Shown: in pieces, positions 21,570 to 31,522 of the stretch
How the letters are laid out: each line of letters begins with the position of its first letter
Numbering within the stretch: position 1 is the stretch's first letter
From: Glaciozyma antarctica PI12
Lineage: Eukaryota; Basidiomycota; Microbotryomycetes; Kriegeriales; Camptobasidiaceae
NCBI GenBank assembly: GCA_002917775.1
Contig: KZ627147.1
Coordinates: 43,825-79,313, forward strand
Reading direction: 5' to 3'
DNA: 35,489 bases
Program-made: the position numbers and the translations under genes
The notes under the pieces: model-generated
Told to the model about the DNA's origin: nothing
Seen by the model: only the letters and a program-made list of their open reading frames with translations
Database searches by the model: none

Positions 21570-23860
21570 AGTCAGTCCTAGTCCCTCCCCTCCTCCCCCC
21601 AGGCGTACGAGCTAATCCAGCTATACACAGTGAGCATACCTACGCCTGAGCAGGGCGTTCGCGTCGTTCTCGGATCTCAATGGGGTGACGAAGGTTCGTT
21701 CCTCCCTTTCCGCCTCCCCACCCCGCTCCCCCGCTCCTCCCCCTCCTCCACCGTGCTCTCCAGCCACTCCAGAACGACTCTGAGGACGAGGAAGAGCCGG
21801 CGCTAACCCCATCTCGTTTTGGGTGACGAACAGGCAAAGGCAAGCTCGTCGACATCCTCGCCGCTGAGGTCGACATCTGCGCCCGCTGCGCCGGTGGAAA
21901 CAATGCTGGACACACGATCGTCGCTAATATCGAGGGCGTCAGGACCAAGTTTGACTTCCACCTGCTCCCCAGTGGTGAGTTTTAGGCTTTTTCGGTTCGA
22001 GGGCGGGTTGGGGAAGGGAGGTGGAGATGGTGCTGGAGGGAGGGCCAGGGAGGAGGTGGGTGTTGTTGGGTGGACGGAGGGAGCTGAAGTGCTGGTGGTG
22101 TGGAGGAGGACGGGGAGAGTGGAGAGGAAGACGACGAGCGTGGCTGGTCCTCTCCCTCTCCTCGAGATGCCGGGAGGGACGCAGGACTGAGCCAAGGCAG
22201 CGGTGGGGCTTGCCTGCGGGCTTTTGTGTGACACCAGTGCGCTGGGATTCTGCGGCTTCCTGGTCGGCTCGAGACCGCCTCAGCTGCTCACGACAGCTGG
22301 TTGTAGAAGCGTCAGCGCAGCACAGCTTTGCTGCCCTCACAGGGCAGCAGGGGATGCTCGGCTCGATCGCTTCCATTGTCATTGTGGCTGCCAGCAGCGT
22401 TTGAAGCTCGCTGCTTCGTCGTCTTCGCAAGCAGCGAACTGCAGTAGGCATGGTCGCCAGGTTGGAGGGTAGCCATGGGTTGCTGCTTTTCCACCGGCAC
22501 TACTCGAACTGCTGCCCGGGCGAAGAGCTCGTGCGAAGCTTCGCCAGTTTCAAACACGCAGAGGAATCACGAGCTAACTTCCTCCCTAGGCCTTGTCAAC
22601 CCCGAGTGCACGGCGTTCATCGGTTCCGGAGTCGTCGTCCACGTTCCTGCGTTCTTTGAGGAGCTCGACACGCTCGAGAAGAAGGGTGAGCTTGTTCTTT
22701 GCTCTCCCTGCCTGCTTCCACGCTGATGAGACGACTCCTAGGCCTCAACTGCGACGGCCGTCTCTTCATCTCGGACCGCGCGCACCTCGTCTTCGACTTT
22801 CACCAGATCGTCGATGGCCTCAAGGAGGTCGAGCTTGGCGGATCGTCGATCGGAACGACCAAGAAGGGAATCGGACCAGCGTACTCGTCCAAGGCGTCCC
22901 GCAGTGGACTCCGCGTTCACCACCTCTTTGACGAGGAGCTCTTCGCGACCAAGTTCAGGAGTCTCGTTGAGGGCCGCTTCAAGCGCTACGGCAACTTCGA
23001 GTGCGTTCTTCTCTCGAGCGAACGAGGAAGAAAGGAGCTGATGCGGTCGTGTGGCAGGTACGACACTGAAGGCGAGATCGTTCGCTACAAGGCTCTCGCG
23101 GCCCGCCTCAAGCCTCACGTCGTCGATGGACCTACCTTCCTCCACAAGGCCATGGCAGCGAACAAGCGCATCCTCGTCGAGGGCGCCAACGCTCTCATGC
23201 TCGACCTCGACTTTGGAACGTACCCCTACGTCACCTCGTCGCCTACTGGAATCTCTGCAGTCTGCACTGGACTGGGATTGCCTCCTAAGGCGATCGGTCA
23301 GGTCGTTGGAGTCGTGAAAGCCTACACTACGCGCGTAGGATCGGGACCTTTCCCTACCGAGCAGCTTAACGTGCGTTCCTTTCTCTTTCGCCTCTTCCGC
23401 GCGGTAGCTGACGGCTCAATCACAACAGTCCGTCGGTGTTCACCTCCAGGAAGTCGGAGCCGAATGGGGCGTCACGACCGGTCGTCGTCGTCGCTGCGGC
23501 TGGCTCGACCTCGTCGTCCTCAAGTACTCGAACCTTATCAACGGCTACACGGCTCTCAACCTCACCAAGCTCGACATTCTCGACGCTCTCCCCGTGCTCA
23601 AGATCGCCGTCGCGTACCACCTCGACGGCAAGCCTCTCGAGGCCTTCTTTCCCGCCGACCTCGAGACGCTCGCCAAGGTCGAGGTGCAGTACGTTGAGAT
23701 GCCTGGATGGGAGACGAGTATCGAGAAGGTGGAGAAGTACGAGGACCTCCCTGAGAACTGCAGGAAGTACGTCGAGTTCATCGAGGAGTTTATTGGGGTC
23801 AAGGTCGGGTGGATCGGAGTCGGACCGGCGAGGGAGTCGATGATTACCAAGGCGCTATAG
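21570..23860 (+). CDS. ADE12: Adenylosuccinate synthetase (AMP biosynthesis)
   Basis: The cytosolic enzyme that joins IMP and aspartate with GTP to make adenylosuccinate, the first committed step to AMP. The P-loop reads [14 protein letters not shown], joined over an intron (21694-21833). Other family signatures are [31 protein letters not shown] (aspartate/GTP region), [18 protein letters not shown] and [14 protein letters not shown], followed by [20 protein letters not shown]. The C-terminus ends [15 protein letters not shown] at 23858-23860. The start is unusual. No ATG precedes the P-loop exon in frame, but if the A at 21570 is joined to TGAGCATACC at 21631 by removing a 60-nt GTCAGT...CTAAT...ACACAG intron, the reading is [15 protein letters not shown], which fits the family. 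The next intron, 21975-22589, is 615 nt, about ten times the local norm. Other introns are 50-70 nt. Confidence 0.93.
21975..22589 (+). other. Unusually long (615-nt) ADE12 intron with strong hairpins
   Basis: It is bounded by GTGAGT and a GCTAAC...CTAG acceptor that join AGT-G to GC-CTT in the family-conserved SGLVNPE. Its interior is G-rich at the 5' end and then carries hairpin-forming sequence at about 22315-22352: gcagca...tgctgc, followed at once by ctgccct/cac/agggcag. It may host a small RNA or just be a long intron; no C/D or H/ACA boxes could be confirmed by eye. Confidence 0.55.
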
Positions 23861-24483
23861 GATAGATGGAGGGGGAGATGAAAACAAGACGAGGTATTCA
23901 TATCACTTGAGCAGCGAGCATCGCAGCCGACAGAGAGCAAAGGCGCCGAGTCGCCCGCACGCCTCGAGATTTGTGCGCGAAGTCCTTCCGCTGCCCTCTG
24001 CCCACCAACTCGTCCTCGACACGACTACGAAGAAGGCGTACGCCCCATCTTACCTTCCTACACTCCTCCACTCTCGCTCGACTCTCGGCAAGAGCCCAGA
24101 GGTCTCTTTCTCCCAACTCGATTCAGTGCAAACGCGTTTTCGCGTTCGTCCGGCAGTTCTCCTCCAGTGCTAGGGCTACGACGAAGCCTGTTGTTGGTGC
24201 AGATTGTTTGAAGAGCAGGTGAGTCGGGATGGTGCTGCTGGAAGAGCTGGGGAGGGTGGGGCGCTGGGGAGGGTGGGATGGTGAAGAGGAGGAGGAGGAA
24301 TGGTGCAGGTCCAGGGCTACGCCGCCAGCTCACGGGGGAGTACGTCGAGACTTTCAGGACTATTAGGGAGTGAGATCGGTAGCCTGGAGCTGGCTCAGCA
24401 GCTACAACCTCGCCACAGAAGCTCAAGCTGACTCTTGCTCCTCCTCTCCTCGCAGACCATCCACCGCCTCACCTCAGCCCACT
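23861..24483. other. Intergenic region between ADE12 and RRP6
   Basis: A 623-nt region on the same strand as both neighbours. It should hold the ADE12 3' end and the RRP6 promoter and leader. The sequence near 24218 (AGCAGGTGAGTCGG) and AG sites just before 24456 would allow a leader intron, but this is only a possibility. Open frames here are short and not recognisable. No repeat or RNA gene is seen. Confidence 0.4.
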
Positions 24484-27400
24484 ATGACTTCCGCCATGGC
24501 TACCGAGCTTCCCGACCTCCTCGAATCTCTCCAAAGCGCTCTCCTGGCCCCTACTACCGCCGCCGCCGCCCTCCCCGACGCCTCGGACCTCGTCTTTGAG
24601 CGCACCCTCTCCCGCCCTCTCGCCCGCAAACTGGACGCCGAATCGACTCGTATCCTCGCGCTCGTTAGCAGTGTGCTCCAGTGGAGCGAAGGGGAGCAGG
24701 GGGGCAAGGAGCTGGACGGGGAGATGATCCGCGAAGGAGTGTATGGAGACGTCGTTGAGCGCGTCGAGGTTCTCCTCGAGCGTGCAGACGATTCGATCGA
24801 GAAGCACCTCGGGATAGGAAAGCACAAGGCCGGCGTCGGAGCCATCGGCGCCAAACCCGTCGTCGAGGCGCCCAAGAACGACAAAGGTGCTCTCCCTTCG
24901 CACCTCCTCCATGCGCCCGACCTCCCTCGCCCTCAACGCCTCTTCTGCCCCCGCCTCATCCTCCCTCGACCTTCCCTCGATGCCGGATCTCCCCCTCCTC
25001 TTTGGAAGCCAGTCCTCACGACCAAGCCTCACGCCCTGTCGACGGACTCCTGGCTCGCAGTAGAGCTCTTCACTCCCCCCTCCCCCGGCTCTCTCGCCCC
25101 CACCCCTCCGGCCCGAACTCGCTACGCACACCCTTACGCCGTCGAGCTCGCTGCTCTCCAGCCGCCTGCGACATATTTTGAGGCCCCTGAGCAGCCGGCT
25201 GCGGTCAGCAAGACGAGCTTTGCGGACACGCCGTTCGAGTGGGTTGGAGATGTCGCGGCGTTGCAGAGGATGGTGTTAGGGAGATTAGTGAAGTGCGTGA
25301 AGGAGGGATTGACGGATCTTGCGGTGGATTTGGAGCATCATGATTTGAGGAGCTGGAGCGGGGTGACTTGCTTGATTCAGGTGAGTTGACGTGTGCGATG
25401 GGAGGAAGCTGGAGCTGATGCACCTTCGTTTCCAGCTGAGTACGAGGAGGAAGGACTACGTGATCGACGCTCTCGATCCTGCAGTGCGAGAGGCTCTCGA
25501 GGGCCTCAACGAGTTCTTCGCGAACCCCGAGTGGATCAAGGTGAGCCCGTTCGGTGGAGCTCTCGAAAACTTCCGCTTGCTCATGCGATCATCTGGCAGG
25601 TGTTCCACGGCGCCGCATCGGATGTCATCTGGCTTCAACGCGACTTTGGCCTCTACCTCGTCGGACTTTTCGACACCTACCACGCGACGCACGTTCTCGG
25701 TTCGTTCGTCCCTCTCCCGTGTACGCGCTATCCTAACCGTCTTGCATTCAGGATTCGCCGGGCACAGTCTCGTGTCCCTGCTCACGATGTACACCGACTT
25801 TCAGGCCGACAAGCGGTACCAGCTCGCCGACTGGCGAATCCGGTACGTTCTCGATTCTCAATTCCGCAAGACCGTCTCGCTGACATCCGCACAGCCCCGT
25901 CCCCGAGGAGATGCTCCACTACGCTCGCTCCGATACGCACTTCCTCCTCGCGATCTACGACCACCTCCGTCTCGCTCTCCACGCCCGCGCCGCCAACCCT
26001 CTTCCCGCCATCGAAGCTCTCCCCACCCCAGTCGACACCGACGCCATGGCAGTCGACGAGCCCGTCCCCGCAACGGCGCACGACCTCCTCTCGACCGTCT
26101 TCACTCGCTCGACCGAAACGGCCTCGTCAGTCTTTGAGATCGCTCCTTACGATTTCGAGACGGGCCTCGGCGACGGAGGCTGGCGCGCTCTGCTCAACAA
26201 GTGGCGCCACGGGCGCGACTACGATACGGCAGTCGCAGTACCTACTCTCCCGATCAAGACGGGCTGGGGACCCGGCGAACTTCGTCTTGAAGTCCTTCGC
26301 GCGGTGCATGCATGGCGTGAGAAGCTCGCGAGGGAGGAGGACGAGGGAGTTCGCTGGGTCCTCAGTAACGGAGGCGTCTGGGCCGTCGTGGAGAAGTTGC
26401 CGACGAACGCGGTCGAGGTGATGGGCGCGTTGGGGACCGTCAGGGGAGCGGCGGGCGAGTTTGTGAGGGCGAGGAAGGAGGATTTGGCCCGCGTGGTGAG
26501 GGGAGGCGTTGGAGGGGGTTACGGTGGGCGGGGGGAAGGAGGGGGAGGAGGGGGAGGAAGAAAAAGAGGGTCGAGGTGGTGGGAGTGAGGGGGGAGGCGG
26601 CGGTCGAGCCTGCTGTTGCGCCCATGGCGGGGCTGTGGGATGCTCCGCTCGTCGCAGCGTCGGTGGTGGAGTCGGTCGAGGCGGCTGCGACGAAGGCGAA
26701 GGGATTCGGATTCGCGGCGGTACGAGCTGCGACATCATCGTTCTTTGGTCGAGGACCGGTCGCGAAGAAGGAGGAGCCGGTCGTCGCCGTCAAGCCTGCA
26801 TCGTCGATCGTCGCGGCGAGGAGCTCGTTCTTCGGAGGAGGGTCGAAGCCCAAGGCCCAGGTCGTCGAGCAGCCGGTCGCTTCGACGAGCGAGTCAAAGG
26901 CACAGGCTGTCGCGCGAATTCACGCGTCGCTTGTTCTTGGAGGTGGATTGGCCAACGCGCGTTCTCCCTTGCTCTCCCCCGTGGCTCCAGCTAATCTTAT
27001 CGCACAGTCTCTTCGCTCCCACGCCGTCCCGGCTCCTGTCCCCATCGTCAAGGAAGCTCCCGCCGCTCCCGCCGCCCCGCCCGCGAACCTCGCCGCCGCC
27101 TCAATGGACCACTCCTACGTCCCCCTCTCCGGTCGCATGCCCAAACCGGCCGACACTCTCACCACTTCCTCCGCCCCCGCCCCCGCCCGCGCTCCCAAGC
27201 CCTCCGACGTGATCGTCGTCTCCTCGCTCGCCGACAAGCCCAAAAAGCGCAAGTCGACGGACCAGGGAGCGCAGGAGTCGCCGAAGAAGCGCAAGGGGAA
27301 GGGGAAGGAGAAGGTCGCCAAGCAGGCGCAGCCGGTGCTGCAGCCGTTCGATTATGATGCGCATGAGCAGTATTCTCGACTCGCATCCCGAGGCGAAGAA

Positions 27401-27548
27401 GACGTTTGCGGGCGGGAAGAAGGAGAAGAAGAAGGAGGGAGCGAGCAGGACGAAGGGCTTCGAGGTCGACACGAGCGACTTTAGGAAGACGCCGAGGGTC
27501 AACAACCAGAGCAAGAGGGGGAACGTATCGCAGAGCTTTGCGAAGTAG
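24484..27548 (+). CDS. RRP6: Nuclear exosome 3'-5' exoribonuclease Rrp6/EXOSC10
   Basis: A nuclear RNase of the DEDD-Y type, attached to the RNA exosome, that trims rRNA, snoRNA and cryptic transcripts. The ATG at 24484 starts an N-terminal PMC2NT-like region (to about residue 140). The exonuclease core follows in short exons: [20 protein letters not shown] (first D and E), [32 protein letters not shown] (second Asp), [20 protein letters not shown] and [20 protein letters not shown] (Tyr and last Asp). An HRDC-type helical region (about 26260-26420) follows. A 65-nt intron (26496-26560) then joins EDLARV to KKRVEVVGV. The C-terminal tail has two SSFFG repeats, a lysine-rich nuclear-type stretch ([10 protein letters not shown]) and QPFDYDAHE. 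The last about 60 residues ([10 protein letters not shown]...NVSQSFAK) are one frame off from the preceding tail, shifted at about 27350-27375 with no fitting intron, so an indel is likely there. Confidence 0.92.
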
Positions 27549-27723
27549 ATATGGTGCAACGAGGGTCGAGATCCACCGCGACGCGACATAGTGTGGGGAG
27601 GAAGGGTTCGCTCGCTCTCTCGTTTTGACACTTCTCTACTCGCTGTCTCTGGTCTGTCGCTTCAGAAGCTGGTCAGCTGGCCAGGCTAGCTTCCCCTGCG
27701 TACGCCCCTTCGCGTAGACTCAC

Positions 27724-27848
27724 TTGGACGAGATCAGCACCAGTTCGGCATCGCTCGAGCAGAAGCGCCGTGAGGTGGATCCTGGGACTGGGGCCCCCGC
27801 AGCGTCCGGCTCTCGCCTGCGCTTGTTGAAAAGCCAGGCTGCACACAT
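27724..27848 (-). pseudogene. Isolated first exon of the BTB/POZ family, inverted
   Basis: On the minus strand an ATG (27848) opens 125 nt that match exon 1 of the three full copies: a basic NKRRREPDAAGAPVPGSTS leader, then RRFCSSDAELVLIS. It ends at an intact GTGAGT donor (27723 down). The exon has the same length and phase as in copies 1-3. No second BTB exon follows; within about 75 nt the sequence runs into the region just past the end of RRP6. Base matches (for example cccaggatccacctc) look closest to copy 1. It faces copy 3 head-to-head, so the two first exons form an inverted repeat separated by about 140 nt. It is best read as a leftover of an inverted, partial duplication. Confidence 0.7.
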
Positions 27849-27988
27849 TTGCAGCGGATAGCAGAGTCGACGAGTCGAGGAGTCAAGGGGAGGAGGTCAA
27901 GGGGAGGAGATGGCGCGGAGTTGTCTCTTCTTCTCTCCCCTCTGCTCCTCTGCTCCTCTGCTTCCTGCACCTCGGTGCTGGACACCAA

Positions 27989-29243
27989 ATGGCTACCCAC
28001 AGGTCCTCCAACAAGCGTGCTCTTACGGCCGACGCAGCGGAAGCGCCTGTGCCTGGATCCACCTCGCCACGCTTCTGCTCGAGCGATGCAGACCTCGTCC
28101 TCGTATCGTCCGAGTGAGTCTGCGCGAAGGAGAGCACACGGCACAGCGGCTGACTATCTCCTGCAGCGACATCAAGTTGAGGACCCATCGCGCCAACCTC
28201 CTCGCCTGCTTGCTTCTCCTCGCCTCTTTCGCGGCCTCACGAAGCTGATCCTGACCCTTCACAGCGTCGAAAGTCTTCCTCGACATGTTCGACACCGGTA
28301 CCAACGCGGCGGAGTCAATGTCCCTCGTTCAGCTCGAGGAATCGGCCCTCGTGCTGGAAGCGATCTTGCCCTACTGCTACCCCGAGGCTGTGGACGACGT
28401 TAAGCTCGACTTCCCTGCGAGTTGGGCTGTTATCAAGGCGCTCGACAAGTATTTCGTACGTTCCCATCATCGCGAGCCTACATTTCTTCAAGCTGACCTT
28501 CTCCACTCAGATGTGGCGAGGGATCGAAGCCTATCGCCAAGCTTTCAACACCGCGTACATCCTCGCATCCTCGCCTCCGTGGCAGGAACTAACGCCAGCT
28601 TTGATTACAGAGTTCAAGCTGCCCTGGCTACTCCCGACTTACATCTCGTCTTCGCCGAGCACTTTGGTCGGTACCCGAATCTGAGCAAAGCTGCCGCACA
28701 CGCCCTTGCGAGCAGAGCTCCTCAGACGCCGGTCGACTATCACCAGTACCTTTTTATTGCAGACTCTCTTCTCGACGTTTCTGCTCGAAGCCTACTCTCC
28801 CTGGTGCGTATCCCCTCCCGCCGCCGAGCGTCTCGCGCTAATCTTCCTCTGCCCTCGCCAGACTGGCTTTCTCAGTCACCGAGAATTAACTATAGATCTT
28901 GGTCAGGAGGACTGCGAGGAAGGCTTCTTAGAGCTGCTGTGCGAGGAGAGTTCCTGCGTTACGGGACCGGAACTTCTCCAATGGTGGATCAACGCACGGC
29001 GCACCCTCTACAGTCTCGACTACGTCAAGCGCGCTCAAGATGGCTGGCTGCCGTCGGGAGAATGTTCTCATCTGGTCAAGCCCGTGTGCGACCGTTGTCG
29101 GCTGGCGCACCAACTCACTCTCGGTCGGTTGCAAGATCACCTCAGTCGTCTTCCCGAATACAAACCCCTGGTGCGTCGTGTACTCTCTCGATGCAAGGCT
29201 TGGCTAACGCTCTGTGGCTTCGCAGGCAGTTCCGGATGAGTGA
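27989..29243 (+). CDS. BTB/POZ-domain family protein, copy 3 (best preserved)
   Basis: A probable adaptor protein; function unknown. Exon 1 (27989-28113) encodes MATHRSSNKRALTADAAEAP and PGSTSPRFCSSDADLVLVSS. It ends at an intact GTGAGT donor and is joined to IKLRTHRANLLAC. The BTB domain goes on SKVFLDMFDTGTNAAE, VQLEESALVLEAILPYCYPE and VIKALDKYF. The family-specific half has MWRGIEAYRQAFNTA, LVFAEHFGRYPNLSKAAAHA, DSLLDVSARSLLSL, TGFLSHRELTIDLGQEDCEE and a Cys cluster in SGECSHLVKPVCDRCRLAH. It ends LPEYKPL and, after the last intron (GTGCGT...CGCAG), AVPDE-TGA at 29241-29243. No in-frame stop was seen. The weak point is the intron between LLAC and SKVF, where the acceptor (CACAG) is clear but there is no GT donor in the 75 nt before it. 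Confidence 0.72.
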
Positions 29244-29638
29244 CGGCAATGCATTCGGTTGCGGGCTTTATGGCGTTCTCGCGATGGAACGAGCTCCAGA
29301 ATCCTGCTTGTTTCCTGCTCCTTTCAGAGAGAGACGGTGGAGCAGATCACAGCGGTCGAGCAGAACGTTGAGCGCACGAAAAAGCTGGGGGACGACGCAG
29401 AGGGAGTGGCGACAAGTGATACGTTGTTACAATACCGCTCTCGTTCGACCAAGCCGTTCCAGCTCCTGCACGTCCTCCTGCGCCTCACCTCTACAGAGCC
29501 TCGGACGATAGCTGCAGCAAAACCGAACGAGAATCAGCACCCTCCTCCTCTCGCAGCAGCCACGCCGACATACCTCGCTCCTCGCGTCCAGCCCAAGCGT
29601 TCCGTCCTCCGAATCCATCATCGTAACAGCCACGGCGT
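29244..29638. other. Convergent intergenic region between BTB copy 3 and COX16
   Basis: This 395-nt space holds two 3' ends. A short plus-strand reading near 29335-29440 (VEQITAVEQNVERTKKLGDD) has coiled-coil-like composition but no start, splice support or recognisable family; it may be part of the BTB copy's 3' untranslated region. Nothing else is visible. Confidence 0.35.
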
Positions 29639-30657
29639 CTACTTCTTGGCGACCGGTAGCTCTCCCCACTCCTTCTGCCCCGGCAGCCTCTCCACCCTCT
29701 TGTTCTCAAACGTATCCAACTCCCCCAGCTGATCCCCCGTCGCCTGCAGCCTCTGCATACGCACATCAGCCCCCCTCCTCCTGCAGCAAGAAAGAGCGAC
29801 GCACAAAGTACTCCTCGCGAACATCAAACTTCCTCCGACCCTTCTTCATCCCCAGCTCCTCCTCCCTCGAAACAGCGTGCACTTTCTCGTCCCGCAGGTC
29901 GTACCGCGTTTGAGTGAGCTTGGAGAGACCGAAGGAGGCGACGACCATGGTGGCGAGGAAGGGGAGGCCGAAGAAGGCGAAGGGGTGCTTGCGGAAGGAG
30001 GTGGTGAGGGCGGAGCTGGAGAGGGGTTAGCGGCGCTTCCTAAAAGTAGGAACGCTGGGACGAACTGGACACGGAGCGCCGGTGCTACGTACGACCTTAG
30101 CAGGGGTCACCCGTCTCGAAGGAAGACGGAGGACACCCGCAGGAGGACAGGCGCCGCTCCATATCACGACTCAGGCCGGGCGCTCTGGGCACAGAGACTG
30201 ATGTAAGATGAGGAAGTCGTGCTTCGCTCCAGCAGGCCGTCCCACTCTCTCTGGCAGAGAGAGCAAGGGCAGCCCACGACAAGCCGTCATACCCCCCATC
30301 CTATGTACACTTCCGTCCTCCTCCTCACGAAGGCAGCTTTGCCGACTCGAACGACGGGCTTGGGTACAGCCTAAAACGGCCCCCCAGGGCTAACCCTCCC
30401 AGCGCTGCTCCCACCTGCTGAACCTCTCGGTCCCACCGAGCCGCTGCCTCCTCCCCCGCCGTCTCCCTCCACCTCACCACCGCCGCCCCCAGCCCCCTAA
30501 ACAAGCCAGCGGCGGCATCCACACGGCTACCGCGAGATCCAGCCCCCGGCAGCCCCTTCCGACCCAGCACTTCCGCCACCATCCCCGCCGCCGATCCAAC
30601 CCCGAACGACGCCACTCACGGGTTGAGGGACCGCTTGGAGAAGTTTGCGCTCGCCAT
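29639..30657 (-). CDS. COX16: Cytochrome c oxidase assembly factor Cox16
   Basis: A small mitochondrial inner-membrane protein needed to assemble cytochrome c oxidase (complex IV), where it helps bring Cox1 and Cox2 modules together. Exons 30620-30657, 29805-30015 and 29639-29752 total 363 nt, 120 residues. Exon 1 is only MASANFSKRSLNP and joins SALTTSFRKHPFAFFGLPFL. One membrane helix follows (FLATMVVASFGLSKL), then the family-typical QTRYDLRDEKV, EEELGMKKGRRKFDVREEYF and, over a 52-nt intron, RLQATGDQLGELD...ENKRVERLPGQKEWGELP. The length and the EEYF/ERLPGQ-EWG motifs match Cox16. The intron between exons 1 and 2 is 604 nt, far above the local norm, though both splice sites (GTGAGT and CTAAC...CCAG) are good. 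The gene is divergent from the second GAF gene, with 865 nt between them. Confidence 0.9.
30016..30619 (-). other. Unusually long (604-nt) COX16 intron
   Basis: Read on the minus strand it starts GTGAGTGGCG right after the Asn codon of exon 1 and ends gctaacccctctccag. Its first 300 nt contain a 96-codon frame rich in Gly, Ala and Arg that I judge non-coding. A perfect 8-bp hairpin (ctctctct/ggc/agagagag) lies at about 30245-30263. No known RNA gene could be recognised. Confidence 0.55.
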
Positions 30658-31522
30658 GACTGCTGATCTGGTGGGCGTGCGAGAGAAGGAGAAGCTGGGG
30701 GTTGTGCTGGTTCGCCTCGGTGGTTGATGGACAAGAGGGAACGACTCGTTCTCGCGGGCGTTCTCCTCTCCTTCCTGCGCCTCCTTCCGCGCCTCTTCTT
30801 CCGCTATCTCGCAGTCCCTAGGCGACGCTTGAAACAAGAGAACCCCTCGACTCGCCCACGGCGCTCAAGAATCATCCGACTGCTAGCTCATCCCTCGATC
30901 CTCCGCTCCTCTAGCGTGGGCTTTCCAGCGACTCTGCTCTCTTCCCTCTCCTTCGCAGACGTACGCGCCCCACTACGGCCTCACAGAGCGATAGATACGT
31001 TGCGGCTTTTCAACTGAAACGACTTGCGAAACCACGGCCGCCGAGGATCCCTCTGAGCTTCGACTTTCGGTTCTCTCGATGTTGCGAGGTGAGCTCTGTA
31101 CTGCTCAACTGACGCGCCCGCACCGGAGTTTAGCGCGTGCCCAAGCAAGCCGCAACTCAAGAACAACGGGACTTTCGCGACGGGATGAAGAAGGCTCGCT
31201 CGGTATCGCCCAGGAGGCGCTCTTCACGGATTTCTGTGCAGTGTTGACTGCAACTACAGACAACAAGTGGCCCTTCCCTAGCAGTGAGCTCGCTCGACCA
31301 ACTTCAAGCGAGCGGAACGATTTCCGATTGCGGCGTCGTCGAAGAGGATCTGCGCTCCCCGCACGTGGAATTGTCTCGCTCCTCCGCAACTCCTTTCCTT
31401 AAGCTCTGGAACAGCGACTACTGCGTGGCAGGCATGTTTCCGCTAATGAGCCTGGCTCCAGCTTTCGGCCACCAGTTCCTTCTCCCTCTTACTCCCTCTT
31501 CCTCCCCCTTGCCTGAGACGCC
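30658..31522. other. Divergent intergenic region between COX16 and GAF copy B
   Basis: An 865-nt region that should contain two promoters facing away from each other, and perhaps a leader intron for the GAF gene (AG sites near 30958 and 31283 and GT sites nearby). Several 60-150 codon frames are present, but none has recognisable content, and they overlap one another on both strands. No repeats are seen. Confidence 0.4.

Noticed and set aside
26496-26580. Apparent frameshift in the G-rich middle of RRP6
   Set aside because: A 65-nt intron from GTGAGG (26496) to GAAG (26560) joins EDLARV to KKRVEVVGV in phase, so no lesion is needed.
13016-29243. BTB copies as parts of a mobile element
   Set aside because: The copies have introns and no flanking direct or inverted terminal repeats were found, so ordinary gene duplication is the simpler view.
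30325-30615. 96-codon minus-strand frame inside the COX16 intron as a nested gene
   Set aside because: The composition is only Gly/Ala/Arg low complexity, and exon 1 of COX16 splices past it with good sites.
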